Part shown: in pieces, positions 43,662 through 52,576 of the stretch | Position numbering within the stretch: position 1 is the stretch's first letter | How the letters are laid out: every line of letters starts with the position of its first letter | Assembly: GCA_045106555.1 (NCBI GenBank) | Contig: JBGCET010000067.1 | Span: forward strand, 18,125-82,124 | Source of the DNA: JANQOZ01 sp045106555 | Lineage (GTDB): Bacteria; Pseudomonadota; Gammaproteobacteria; Xanthomonadales; SZUA-38 | DNA: 64,000 nt | Direction of reading: 5' to 3' | Made by a program: the position numbers and the translations under genes | The notes under the pieces: generated by a model | What the model was told of the DNA's origin: nothing | Seen by the model: the letters and a program-made list of their open reading frames with translations, nothing else | The model's database searches: none

Positions 43662-45034
43662 ACCCACGGTTGTCTCTACTGCTGCTGACAATCTGTACGC
43701 TCCCATGGGCCTGCGCCGGCCCCACCACGCAACCAGACCTGGCCAGACTTTATGGCTCAGCAACGGCCTCAACTGACCAACCACCGGTCATTTTGATTCA
43801 CGGGATTTTAGGTTCAAAACTACGCACCTCCGACACCTTGAACGAAATATGGGTGGGTCGTTTACGTAAACTGCTGTTCAGCAACTACAGCGATCTGGCG
43901 CTGAAAATTGATCCCGACACACTGCAACCCGTTGCTGACGGTCTGGAGCCCTTCGCCATTTTTGATCGGGCTGCCGGCACAGATTTTTACGGTCGGGTGA
44001 TCGAAGTTCTCGAACAGGCGGGACAATTCCAGCGCGGCGAGCCGGGTCAATCCGTATCCAAGGGCAGCAGGCGTTTTTATGTGTTCCGCTACGACTGGCG
44101 CAAAGATAACGTGGAAAACGCCGCCGCGCTGGACCGCTTCATCAGTCAAATCCGCCGAGACTACGCTCAACCTGAACTCAAAGTGGATATTGTTGCTCAC
44201 AGCATGGGCGGGCTCCTTACTCGATATTATCTGCGCTACGGCACCACCGACGTGCTGGACGACAACGAATTCCCCGTCAACCTATGGGGCGCCAGTAGAG
44301 TGCGTAGAGTGATCTTACTGGGCACGCCAAACATGGGTTCGGTCAACTCCGTGCGTGGATTCATTGAAGGGGTCAAACTGGGCTTCGGCCGCATTCCTAC
44401 CGAAGTACTGGCAACAATGCCCAGTATTTACCAGCTGTTTCCTCATCCGCTCGCCGGTGCCTGGATCATTGCCGCCGATGGCCAAAAGCTGGAACGAGAC
44501 CTTTTTTCCGTCGAAATCTGGCGGCGTTTTCAATGGTCAATTTTCGACCCTGAGGTTCGGGCAAAAATTGCCGAAAAATTCGCCGACGAAGCTCAGGCAT
44601 CTCACTACCTCAGCACTCTTGAGGCGTACTTTGATAAGCATCTTGAACGTGCAAGGCGATTCGTCTGGTCGCTCACCGTGCCGTTGGCTGAAACACCATG
44701 GCAACTGGTTGTGTTTGGCGGTGACTGTGAGCTCACGCCGGCCCGCATCTTAGTGGAAGAAATGCAGGGCCGCTCCGTATTACGTTTGGAACCCAACGAA
44801 ATCGCTAACCCGTTGCCCGAAGTCAACTATCAAGATTTGATGCTTGAACCCGGCGACGGCACCGTCACAAAGTCTTCCCTGCTGGCCAGAAATTCCCTGG
44901 ACCCATCCGTTCCCCGTCACCCCTATGTGTTCTTTCCGTTGGACTACAGCATGTTTATTTGTGAGTCCCATGACCAGCTAACCGGAAACATTACGTTTCA
45001 AGACAATCTATTACATGTGTTGTTGAGCCGATAG
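43658..45034 (+). CDS. LCAT/lipase-like alpha/beta hydrolase, exported
   Basis: A 458-residue protein from ATG at 43658, overlapping the aminotransferase stop and preceded by GGAGA. A signal peptide with Cys19 (LPWACAGP, a poor lipobox) is followed by VILIHGILGSKLR (oxyanion region) and IVAHSMGGLLTRYYL with the nucleophile Ser. This is the lecithin:cholesterol acyltransferase/PGAP1-like branch, expected to act on acyl esters in the envelope. The catalytic Asp and His are probably in the C-terminal region (PGDGTVTKSSLL and the CESHDQL segment). Confidence 0.85.
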   Translation: MNPRLSLLLLTICTLPWACAGPTTQPDLARLYGSATASTDQPPVILIHGILGSKLRTSDTLNEIWVGRLRKLLFSNYSDLALKIDPDTLQPVADGLEPFAIFDRAAGTDFYGRVIEVLEQAGQFQRGEPGQSVSKGSRRFYVFRYDWRKDNVENAAALDRFISQIRRDYAQPELKVDIVAHSMGGLLTRYYLRYGTTDVLDDNEFPVNLWGASRVRRVILLGTPNMGSVNSVRGFIEGVKLGFGRIPTEVLATMPSIYQLFPHPLAGAWIIAADGQKLERDLFSVEIWRRFQWSIFDPEVRAKIAEKFADEAQASHYLSTLEAYFDKHLERARRFVWSLTVPLAETPWQLVVFGGDCELTPARILVEEMQGRSVLRLEPNEIANPLPEVNYQDLMLEPGDGTVTKSSLLARNSLDPSVPRHPYVFFPLDYSMFICESHDQLTGNITFQDNLLHVLLSR

Positions 45035-45080
45035 CACTGCTAAACTAGTGCGCTCATCACGGTGAATGGGGTAACAGCAC

Positions 45081-45785
45081 TTGAAGATCGCATTTCTGGA
45101 AGACGATCATGACCAGGCCGAAATCGTCAAAATATGGATGGAAGATGCCGGTCACGAAGTAGACTGGCACGCCCGGGGCTCGGACCTCATCAATGCTGTG
45201 CGCTCCGATCGCTTCGACATGGTTTTGCTCGATTGGCAAGTGCCGGAACTGGATGGCTACTCGGTGCTGCGCTGGATTCGCCAAAATATCGACGACCAGC
45301 TCCCGGTAGTATTCTTAACCGCCAGAGACGCCGATGAAGACATCGTTCAAGCTCTGGAAAGCGGTGCCGATGATTACCTGACCAAACCCTTGAGCCAGCC
45401 TGTCACCATTGCTCGCATCGATGCCGTCGCAAGGCGCAGCGGAATTGACTCGCCTGATAACGACACGCGGAAGGAAATCGGACCGATTGCCTATGACACC
45501 GACCGGGAGGTGATGACCCTCAATGGCGAAGCGGTTTCTCTGACCCGGCGAGAATTCGCGCTGGCAGTTTATCTGATTCGTAACCTGGGACGCATCATTC
45601 CACGAGAGGTCTTGCTGAAAGAAATCTGGGGTTTAAATGCCCAAGTAGTTACACGAACTTTGGACACCCATATCAGCCGCCTGCGCAAGAAACTGAGTTT
45701 GACCGAAGACAGCGGTTGGACCCTGAAAAGCATCTATCACCATGGTTACCGGCTTGAGCGTTTGGAGTCACTGGATGGTGCCTAA
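45081..45785 (+). CDS. OmpR/PhoB-type response regulator
   Basis: A 234-residue regulator from a TTG at 45081 (KIAFLEDDHDQAEIV). The receiver domain has LEDD, the phosphoacceptor in MVLLDWQVPELDG and the Lys in YLTKPLS. The winged-helix DNA-binding domain (about 135-230) has LTRREFALAVYLIRNLGRIIPREVLLKEIWG and TRTLDTHISRLRKKL. It opens the operon that also contains the small GTPase, hybrid kinase and HPt, and is the likely transcriptional output of that relay. Confidence 0.92.
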   Translation: MKIAFLEDDHDQAEIVKIWMEDAGHEVDWHARGSDLINAVRSDRFDMVLLDWQVPELDGYSVLRWIRQNIDDQLPVVFLTARDADEDIVQALESGADDYLTKPLSQPVTIARIDAVARRSGIDSPDNDTRKEIGPIAYDTDREVMTLNGEAVSLTRREFALAVYLIRNLGRIIPREVLLKEIWGLNAQVVTRTLDTHISRLRKKLSLTEDSGWTLKSIYHHGYRLERLESLDGA

Positions 45786-45858
45786 ACCAGCGACAGCGAT
45801 TGACCTGGCGTTACTCGATCACTAACAAGCACGCGCAAACGGGCAGGAGAACAGGCTG

Positions 45859-46362
45859 TTGCAACACGCGGTTAAAATTTGCGTCTTAGGTGAAGCTGCG
45901 GTTGGCAAAAGCGAATTCATCAGTTCGTTCTCTGGTAGAGAAACCGAAACCAGCAGACGCATTCGGTCAGGTGTTCAGGTGGAAACGGGCAGCGTGGAAA
46001 CTGCCAACGGGGTCAGCGAACTGGTGGTTTGGGACATTCTCTGCGCCGACGGCGGATTTGTTATGGAAACGCCCTACATGGTGGGCGTGCGCGGCTGCAT
46101 CGTCGTATGTGATCGCACCCGCCGGCCTACAGTCACGGCGTCTCGTGCCCTGATATCCCGATTGGAAGACACCTACCCTGGCGTCGTGTGTCTGCTGGCC
46201 ATGAACAAGTCCGACCTCTCCGACCGGGCAGAAATCACCGCCGAAGACATCGAAAAACTGCGTGCCAGTGGTCTGCGAGTGGTAGAAACCAGCTCCCAGA
46301 CAGGAAAAAACGTAAGCCGGTGTTTCGAGGAAATTGTCGCCATGGTGCATGACAATGGATGA
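45859..46362 (+). CDS. Ras-like small GTPase, signalling operon
   Basis: A 167-residue single-domain GTPase from TTG at 45859. G1 is GEAAVGKS (11-18), G4 NKSD (116-119) and G5 ETSSQTGKN (143-151). The G3/switch II region reads VVWDILCADGG: the Asp59 of DxxG is kept, but Gly and the catalytic Gln equivalents are lost, so intrinsic hydrolysis may be slow or need a partner. It resembles the prokaryotic Ras/Rab-like (MglA/Rup) proteins. It overlaps the hybrid kinase gene and lies between response regulator and kinase, so it probably modulates kinase activity or localisation. Confidence 0.85.
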   Translation: MQHAVKICVLGEAAVGKSEFISSFSGRETETSRRIRSGVQVETGSVETANGVSELVVWDILCADGGFVMETPYMVGVRGCIVVCDRTRRPTVTASRALISRLEDTYPGVVCLLAMNKSDLSDRAEITAEDIEKLRASGLRVVETSSQTGKNVSRCFEEIVAMVHDNG

Positions 46363-47860
46363 CAACAACACGTCGGGTACCGTCACTTCCAGCCTGCCCG
46401 CCTCTCTGGATATGCACGACCAGGCTGAACCCCTTTTGGTGCGAACCGACGCGGCGTTTCGCATTTTGGATTGGGCTGGAGATCCAGCGGTTTATGACTT
46501 CAACCCGCAGGCAGGGGAAGACATCCGCGGATCAATGAAGTTTCTCGTGGGTCTTGATGGCTACACCTCCGTCACCTTTCCGATGATGTGGTTTAACGGC
46601 AATCGTCCAATCCACGTGTCGGTAATGGCTCAGCCACAACACGCCCAGGCCTACGTCCTGTTGACCGATGCCAACGCCACCGACATGGCAGACCTGCACC
46701 TGCGCAAACAGGTGGAGAAAAATGAAATTGCTGAATACCGGGCCTCTCAGCTGGAGTCAGAACTGCAGACGGCAAAACGAGAAGCGGCTCGGGCCAGCGA
46801 ACTGAAAAGCCGCTTCATTGCCGGCATGTCTCACGAATTTCGCACGCCGGTTACCTCGGTACTGGGATACTGCGATTTGCTGGAGAAAGACTACGGTCGG
46901 GAAGATCGCCGGCTGCAAGGGATTCGTCGCTCAGCAACCCACCTTCTGTCACTGGTGGAAAATCTGCTGGAACATGGCCGGGTGGTGTCAGATCGCATCG
47001 AGCCGGTGGAAGAAGACGTCAACTTGCGCCGCCTGTTCGAATCCATGAATCTCATGTTTGAACCGCTGGCTCAACAGAAAGAACTGGCATTCGAGATTGT
47101 TGAACAGGGTTGCGCCTGTGAGGAAATTCGCACCGACCCGGTCAGGCTGCGCCAAATCATCGTTAACCTGATCTCCAATGCCCTGCGCTACACCGACTCC
47201 GGCTCCGTCAAAGTCACCTGGAGCCAGGCCAACGATCGACTTAAGGTGTCAGTCATCGACACCGGCCCCGGCATTCCGGAAGATAAGCGCCAGCACATCT
47301 TTCAAGCGTTCTCCAGTTTGGAAGATGAAAACACACGAGCTAAAGGGCTGGGATTAGGACTGTCTATCAGTCAGCATCTGGCCGACGTACTGGGTGGCGG
47401 TATCGAATTGGAATCAACCGTAGGTGAAGGCTCGGTGTTTTCTTTCGACGTGCGCGCTGCAGGCGTGTTGGCGGCAAACATTGCGCCGACCAGCGACAAC
47501 GAAGGACAGCGACGGGTGTTGATCGTTGAAGACGATATGGACGTCCGGGAATTTCTTGCTGTGATTCTGGCAGATCTTGGTTACGCACCGACCCTGGCGA
47601 TCAACGGCCAGCAGGCCCTCGATAAACTCGCTACCGCGCGTCCTGACGTCGTGTTAAGCGATTTTCACCTCAATGATATTTCCGGCGAGAAATTGATCTT
47701 GGATATTCGCAGCAACGATATCCCTGTTATCGCCATGAGCGCTTCCAATGCAGAGGAGGATCGCAATGCGGCCTTTGACGCAGGATGCAGCGCTTATCTG
47801 GTCAAGCCTTTTGAACTGGACGTGCTGGGTAAAGAGCTGGATAAAGCAATCAATGGCTGA
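46349..47860 (+). CDS. Hybrid histidine kinase (sensor-HisKA-HATPase-REC)
   Basis: About 503 residues; ATG at 46349 or 46355, both inside the GTPase gene end. There is no transmembrane segment, so it is cytoplasmic. Residues 25-125 form a PAS-like sensor (LVRTDAAFRILDWAGDPAVYDFNPQAGEDIRGSM). A coiled coil (about 128-160), HisKA with SRFIAGMSHEFRTPVTSVLGY, HATPase_c (NLISNALRYTDSG, DTGPGIPEDKR, GLGLGLSISQHL) and a C-terminal receiver (IVEDD, VVLSDFHLNDISG, YLVKPFE) follow. It is coupled by overlap to both the GTPase and the HPt gene. Confidence 0.93.
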   Translation: MTMDDNNTSGTVTSSLPASLDMHDQAEPLLVRTDAAFRILDWAGDPAVYDFNPQAGEDIRGSMKFLVGLDGYTSVTFPMMWFNGNRPIHVSVMAQPQHAQAYVLLTDANATDMADLHLRKQVEKNEIAEYRASQLESELQTAKREAARASELKSRFIAGMSHEFRTPVTSVLGYCDLLEKDYGREDRRLQGIRRSATHLLSLVENLLEHGRVVSDRIEPVEEDVNLRRLFESMNLMFEPLAQQKELAFEIVEQGCACEEIRTDPVRLRQIIVNLISNALRYTDSGSVKVTWSQANDRLKVSVIDTGPGIPEDKRQHIFQAFSSLEDENTRAKGLGLGLSISQHLADVLGGGIELESTVGEGSVFSFDVRAAGVLAANIAPTSDNEGQRRVLIVEDDMDVREFLAVILADLGYAPTLAINGQQALDKLATARPDVVLSDFHLNDISGEKLILDIRSNDIPVIAMSASNAEEDRNAAFDAGCSAYLVKPFELDVLGKELDKAING

Positions 47861-48152
47861 GCTTTCTGATCGCGCCAGGCAATTGCTGGAGAAGCAACGG
47901 CAAAAGTACCTGTCTTCACTCAATGATAAGCACGCTGACCTTATGGCTCTGCTCAACGACCGGGAAAATCAGGAACTGGAGCTGATAGATGCTGTTCACC
48001 GACTTGCGGGGTCGGCAGGACTGCATGGCCTGACCTCGATTCAACAGGCCGCGGTCAAAGCCGAACAAGTGTTACGCGACAGCGGCGCCACGCGGGCGGA
48101 ACAAAGTGATGGGGTAAAAGCTGTCCTGAGTCTGTTACTTAACCCGGCATAA
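47853..48152 (+). CDS. HPt phosphotransfer protein
   Basis: A 99-residue all-helical protein starting MAELSDRARQLLEK, overlapping the kinase stop by 8 bp. LIDAVHRLAGSAGLHGLTS contains the phosphorylatable His in the H-x-L-x-G-S-A context of HPt domains. It should accept phosphate from the hybrid kinase receiver and pass it to the winged-helix regulator at 45081 and/or the receiver-EAL protein encoded convergently 2 bp away. Confidence 0.9.
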   Translation: MAELSDRARQLLEKQRQKYLSSLNDKHADLMALLNDRENQELELIDAVHRLAGSAGLHGLTSIQQAAVKAEQVLRDSGATRAEQSDGVKAVLSLLLNPA

Positions 48153-48154
48153 AC

Positions 48155-49360
48155 TCAGTAGCCGTTAGACGACGCCAAATTTGGACCACCTAAGCCCAGT
48201 TCGGCCAGCTTCTCCGGCGCCCGATGCAGGTAGTACAGCGCACCTTCGAACTGTTTGTCTTCGCAGAAGAAATGCCCCTGGAACCTGGTTAAACCCAGAT
48301 CCAGCAACAGGCCCAACTCCTCCGGCGATTCAACCCCAATAGCCGTCACCGGGATGTCCAGCATGTCGGCATGATTGAACGCCGAGATCAGCAAATTACG
48401 TCGGGAATCATCGGTGATGCAATCGCGAACCAGATGGGGCGTTAGCTTAACTTCGGCCAGTGGAAAATTCTCCAGCTGAAGCTTGGAAAACACCTCGCCC
48501 CCGTACTCCAAGGAGACTGAGCATCCCCGTAGTGCCAGCCGGGTGAGATTACTCTGCACCGGAATGAGATTTCTATGCAGGTCATGCTCACTAATCTCGA
48601 TGGTCAGTTGGCTGAGCAAAAACCGCTGTTCACGGCACAGTTTTTCCAGCCGGTCTGCAAAATCCGGCTGCTCCAAGGTCTCGGTACTCAAATTCACCGA
48701 CATGGGCAAGCGGTAACCTTTCTCTTCGATACGCTTGGCATCGTCCAAGGCCTGCTTGGTCAGTCGGCGCTCAAGGGCAGCGGTAATCCGCAATCGTCGA
48801 GACCAACGGAGAAACTCCAGCGGCGGAATAATGCCGCTTTTGGGGTGGTGGAAACGCGACAGTGCCTCAAGCCGAATAACCCGGCCTCGCTGTACGTCCA
48901 CGATGGGTTGATAGTGGTTAACAATACGCCCGGAATTCACCAACCTGCGCAATTCCGCTGTACCCCGCTCTTCTTTTAGCAGCGACTGGGTCAGCTTCAT
49001 CACATCTTCTTTGTAGAACGGCTTACGCAGGAAACCCAACACCTCAAAGTTCAGCATCTGAGCCACCGCTCGCGCTGATCGAAGCACCTCCTCACTGCAC
49101 ATGCTAACGACCAGTACCGGACACTTCACATCGGCCTTGGCCATCTTGTGCAGAATCTGGATGCCGTCTTCCGAAGGCATTAGCAGGTCAACCACGATGA
49201 GGTCCGGCAACTGGTTGAGCTTTTCCACCAGGTCGTCGCCTGGACGGCGGATCATGAGATCAAAACCGCAGTCGGCAAAGACCACAGACGCGTATTCCAA
49301 GACGTCTGGATCGTCGTCAATAATCAGTACTTTGCGCTTTTTGCTGGCTTGTTCGGCCAT
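48155..49360 (-). CDS. Receiver-EAL protein with degraded EAL active site
   Basis: About 401 residues from ATG at 49360 (MAEQASKKRKVLIIDDD); a longer frame to 49525 has an implausible N-terminus. The receiver (about 8-125) has IDDDPD, the phosphoacceptor in LIVVDLLMPSEDG and FLRKPFY. The EAL domain (about 150-390) keeps LEALSRF and the EIS Glu, but the catalytic DDFG segment is SLEYGGEVFSKLQ (both Asp lost) and the AEGVE motif is AIGVE (Glu lost). Phosphodiesterase activity is therefore unlikely; a c-di-GMP-binding or protein-docking role is more probable. It is convergent with the GTPase/kinase operon. Confidence 0.88.
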   Translation of the reverse strand: MAEQASKKRKVLIIDDDPDVLEYASVVFADCGFDLMIRRPGDDLVEKLNQLPDLIVVDLLMPSEDGIQILHKMAKADVKCPVLVVSMCSEEVLRSARAVAQMLNFEVLGFLRKPFYKEDVMKLTQSLLKEERGTAELRRLVNSGRIVNHYQPIVDVQRGRVIRLEALSRFHHPKSGIIPPLEFLRWSRRLRITAALERRLTKQALDDAKRIEEKGYRLPMSVNLSTETLEQPDFADRLEKLCREQRFLLSQLTIEISEHDLHRNLIPVQSNLTRLALRGCSVSLEYGGEVFSKLQLENFPLAEVKLTPHLVRDCITDDSRRNLLISAFNHADMLDIPVTAIGVESPEELGLLLDLGLTRFQGHFFCEDKQFEGALYYLHRAPEKLAELGLGGPNLASSNGY

Positions 49361-49772
49361 ATCTCGCCTGCCCCGCCCCCTTGCTGTAAACACTTTACCT
49401 GAAAAAATGCGGAACCGGTCGGGTAGAGGGGGAGGCAGAACCCAGACCGGTACCGCGGGTGCGGCACATGCCGCGTAAACGCCCGATGTCATCCTTGATA
49501 GCGTTTCCATGTCGCCTGCCGGCAACTTGCTAGCAGACTAGACGCAACGACCTGGGGGCACTACTGCCTGGGACCAGCTTTAATGATTGTTGACAAATTA
49601 TTCCCGATGAAGCGGCGCAACCGGGCCGTTCGCGGATTCCCAATGCAACGAAACGTTACAAGATCTAAAACAAAGGTTACAGGGCGTTCTACGGCGCTTT
49701 TGCCAGCGTAAGATAGGTCACCAGTCCCGTCGATGGAACGTCGGGGTACCAGAGCTTAGGGAGAACAAGACA
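49361..49772. other. Intergenic region upstream of small ORF
   Basis: These 412 bp separate the receiver-EAL gene start from the 30-codon ORF. It must contain the promoter of the EAL gene (minus strand) and of the small ORF (plus strand). A TTGACA at 49590 has no good -10 partner. I see no RNA gene or repeat. Confidence 0.5.
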
Positions 49773-49865
49773 ATGATCGAAGGTTACGTGATGACAGCAG
49801 TGTGCGGAGTGGTTGTACTGGCCTACGGAGCATTGGTTTGGGTGGTGACGAAGCACCACAGCTAG
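49773..49865 (+). CDS. Possible 30-residue single-span membrane protein
   Basis: ATG at 49773 opens a 30-codon frame (MIEGYVMTAVCGVVVLAYGAL, then WVVTKHHS). AGGGAG lies 9 bp upstream, the best ribosome-binding site in this region. The peptide is one hydrophobic helix with short hydrophilic ends, the pattern of small membrane proteins that tune larger complexes. No partner is evident; it lies between two minus-strand genes. It does not match CydX or CcoQ as I remember them. Confidence 0.5.
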   Translation: MIEGYVMTAVCGVVVLAYGALVWVVTKHHS

Positions 49866-49908
49866 TGCGCTGCTTCGCCGCCCCAACACAAAATGTCAGA
49901 CCCAGCAG

Positions 49909-50736
49909 CTAGCCCCCTGCTCGCTGCTTCAGGGCTAAATCGTCCGGCCGTTGTTCAGCGGCCATGTTCCAGTATTCAGACGCTTCTTCTATCATCTCGT
50001 TTTGCTCTAACCACAGCGCAAATACGATGACTCGAGACACATTGGCCGTGTCTTTGGGTCGAAACGCTTCAGCCCGCGACTTCAGGTCGTTATCCGCAAT
50101 GCTGAAACCTGCATAGCTGGAAAACTTTCGCCCATCAGGCAGGCGGCTTTCCAGCGACCACGAATAGTATTCTCCAGCGATCAGGTCGATGTGGTCGGGA
50201 ACATCAAGCTCGTTGCCGGTCACCGTAGTTTCCAGCAAACTTCGGCCCTCTCCATCGGTCAGCTCAAAGGTGTACCCAACGCCGTCAGCCAAGGCATGCC
50301 AGCGAAACGCCTTCGGCGCCTTGATCAATACCGAATCAACGGGCGAGATCAGGTCTAATCGTTTTTCAGACTCTGCGGCGCGCATCACCATGGCGGCCTG
50401 AGCCAGGCCCAGGGTGGAGATGGAACCTTCACCATCGGGAACCGCTGACCCGTTACTTGGGTCGTTGCCTGAAAGTTTGTTGGGCCGTTCAGGGCCAACC
50501 TCAAACGATGCACTGCCGTTGTAAACGTACTCGCTGCCGTCCATGTAATAAACCAGCGTAATGCTGCCCGGGGCCGCCACGGTGATTTGGTCACCCACCG
50601 ACACCTCTGCCAGAATCTCCAGAGCGGATTGATTAACCTGATGTTCACCAACGGCATCGGTAACGATGGCGACGGGATCGGCCCAGACGGGCAGAACCAA
50701 AACGCTACAAATAATCCCTGCTAACATCGATTTCAT
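49909..50736 (-). CDS. FecR-like periplasmic protein
   Basis: A 275-residue exported protein with a signal peptide (about 1-19, VWADP). Residues 20-85 (GEHQVNQ...VSVGDQITVAAPGSITLVYYMDGSEYVYNGSASFEV) form a FecR-like beta domain; a second beta-rich region (about 130-220) looks Ig-like, and the C-terminus is helical (EEASEYWNMAAEQRPDDLALKQR), like a TPR unit. FecR-type proteins pass envelope signals or bind cell-surface polymers. It is the last gene of the TPS/caspase/cyclase cluster and overlaps the cyclase stop (ATGA), so a joint role with CHASE2 is likely. Confidence 0.8.
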   Translation of the reverse strand: MKSMLAGIICSVLVLPVWADPVAIVTDAVGEHQVNQSALEILAEVSVGDQITVAAPGSITLVYYMDGSEYVYNGSASFEVGPERPNKLSGNDPSNGSAVPDGEGSISTLGLAQAAMVMRAAESEKRLDLISPVDSVLIKAPKAFRWHALADGVGYTFELTDGEGRSLLETTVTGNELDVPDHIDLIAGEYYSWSLESRLPDGRKFSSYAGFSIADNDLKSRAEAFRPKDTANVSRVIVFALWLEQNEMIEEASEYWNMAAEQRPDDLALKQRAGG

Positions 50737-52559
50737 GATGTCTCCTCCTTGTTAACCTCAGCTGTTGCCGGGTTGTCCGTGTCGTTCAGTATGCCCCAGC
50801 CAAACACTTCGATGGCCGTATGCCCTTTTATTTGGGTCGGCCCGTACGACGTCAATGACTCTTGATCTTCCTTTGTCAGCAGTTTGGCCACCTCACCGCT
50901 GAGTGCAATACGACAGTTAAGTCCGCGGGTCAAACCCTCGATACGTGCCGATACGTTGACGGCGTCTCCAATGGCCGAATACTCAAACCGGGACTGGGCG
51001 CCAACATGACCCACAATCGCTTGACCGATTCCGAGTCCGACGCCGGCCTGCAACGTCGCGATGCCCTCACTGGCCAACTCTTCATTAAATTCGTCCAGCT
51101 GATCCAACATCATGCGTGCGGCATCAAACCCCGCTTGGGCTGGGTTGGGATGGGCTTTCGGCGCACCAAAAAACGCCATGATTCCGTCTCCCATGTACTT
51201 ATCTAGCGTACCATCATGGGCGTGAATGGCAGGTGTAACGCGATCAAAGTATCGGTTCAGCAAATTTAGAACGTATTCGGCGTCATTGGTTTCACTTAAC
51301 GTGGTAAAACCAATCAAATCGGCAAACAACAGACAAATTTCCCGACTCTCCCCACCCAGCTCAGGCGACAGATTACCCTCCAGAATTTCACTCAAAATTT
51401 GCGGGCTAACGTAGCCGCCAAAAGCAGACCGCATGCGTTGCTTATCCCTGAGGTTGGCCCAGGCATCTCGACTGGCACCAATAACCCAGGCCATCAATGC
51501 CGTTATTGCCAGCGGCACACTGCTTAGGCGCCAACCTTCCACATAAACCGCGGTGGACACGATAAATCCCAGCAATAACGCCACCAACAGACCGGCAAAC
51601 GCTACAAGCGGGCGATCAGTCACCAGCACTAGCAGCGCCACCAACAACAGTCCGGCCACATACCAGACCCAGCTGACCCCTTGTAGCATGCGATCACTCG
51701 CCAACGATCGGTAGGCCTGCATGTGAATCAATACGCCGGGGGCGTACAGGTTGTTTTCCCAACCCGCCACAACCAGCGGTTGGGTATGTCGATCTTCAAA
51801 CGGCAGCACGCCACCGACAAACACCGCTTTGCCGCCCAGAGCATCGGATAGAGCCTTGCTGTTACCCTCAGCATGCCAGGTTAAGACCTGAGACATGGAC
51901 ACGTAGTTGATAGTCCCGCCAATGGCGTAGTCAATCCATCCGTTGGAGACTTCGATATCATTGGCTCTGGCCATTTGTCCTACCAGCGTCTTCAGGCCCA
52001 AAGCCTCCAGGTAGCGATCGTCATAGTAACGGCGAACCACAGCATCAACTTCCTGAACCTGCAGCACCATGCCAAACCCTTCCCGGCCCAGCACCGCCTT
52101 GAACTTTGGCAGCACCTCAAACAGCTTTCCACTGGCGCTGAGCGTACGCCCAAAAATCACCGGCATACCGGCCCGCCTGGCGGCCAGAATGGACTGCATC
52201 AACGGCTGGTCATTGGCTCGCCCAAGAAACTCATCGAAACTTCGCTCTGGGAGCACCAGGTCAAAACCCACCACCGTTGCGCCGGCCGCCGCGGTAGCGG
52301 TGATTAGCTGAGCCAATTGAGGATGCCAAAGCGCCATAGGCGCGTCGATGGCCTTCACCGTGGTTTCGTCGATTCCGATCAGCGCAACTGGACTAGCCGA
52401 TGGACTGGGAGCGTAGTGCCGAACCAATCTTTGCTGCAGGTCGTACAGCTGCAGATCCAGCCGGGTGGCCAAAGGACTCATCGCCAACATGGCGCCCAGC
52501 GCAGCGATGGCGCCTACCGCAAGACAGCGCCCTAACCGTTGGCGAGTGATCGAAGACAT
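50733..52559 (-). CDS. CHASE2-domain adenylate cyclase
   Basis: A 608-residue sensor. An N-terminal transmembrane segment (about 10-32) precedes a periplasmic CHASE2 domain (about 40-300, with VALIGIDETTVKAI and VVGFDLVLPE), three transmembrane segments (about 308-375) and a class III cyclase domain (about 410-590) with ICLLFADLIGFTTLSE, KYMGDGIMAFFGAP (metal Asp residues) and SAIGDAVNVSARIEGLTR. It should make cAMP (less likely cGMP) in response to a periplasmic cue. It lies between the TpsB gene and the FecR-like gene. Confidence 0.92.
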   Translation of the reverse strand: MSSITRQRLGRCLAVGAIAALGAMLAMSPLATRLDLQLYDLQQRLVRHYAPSPSASPVALIGIDETTVKAIDAPMALWHPQLAQLITATAAAGATVVGFDLVLPERSFDEFLGRANDQPLMQSILAARRAGMPVIFGRTLSASGKLFEVLPKFKAVLGREGFGMVLQVQEVDAVVRRYYDDRYLEALGLKTLVGQMARANDIEVSNGWIDYAIGGTINYVSMSQVLTWHAEGNSKALSDALGGKAVFVGGVLPFEDRHTQPLVVAGWENNLYAPGVLIHMQAYRSLASDRMLQGVSWVWYVAGLLLVALLVLVTDRPLVAFAGLLVALLLGFIVSTAVYVEGWRLSSVPLAITALMAWVIGASRDAWANLRDKQRMRSAFGGYVSPQILSEILEGNLSPELGGESREICLLFADLIGFTTLSETNDAEYVLNLLNRYFDRVTPAIHAHDGTLDKYMGDGIMAFFGAPKAHPNPAQAGFDAARMMLDQLDEFNEELASEGIATLQAGVGLGIGQAIVGHVGAQSRFEYSAIGDAVNVSARIEGLTRGLNCRIALSGEVAKLLTKEDQESLTSYGPTQIKGHTAIEVFGWGILNDTDNPATAEVNKEETS

Positions 52560-52576
52560 GGGATCGTTAAGTGATT

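Noticed and set aside
48155..49360. Active c-di-GMP phosphodiesterase
   Set aside because: Both Asp of DDFG and the Glu of AEGVE are absent.
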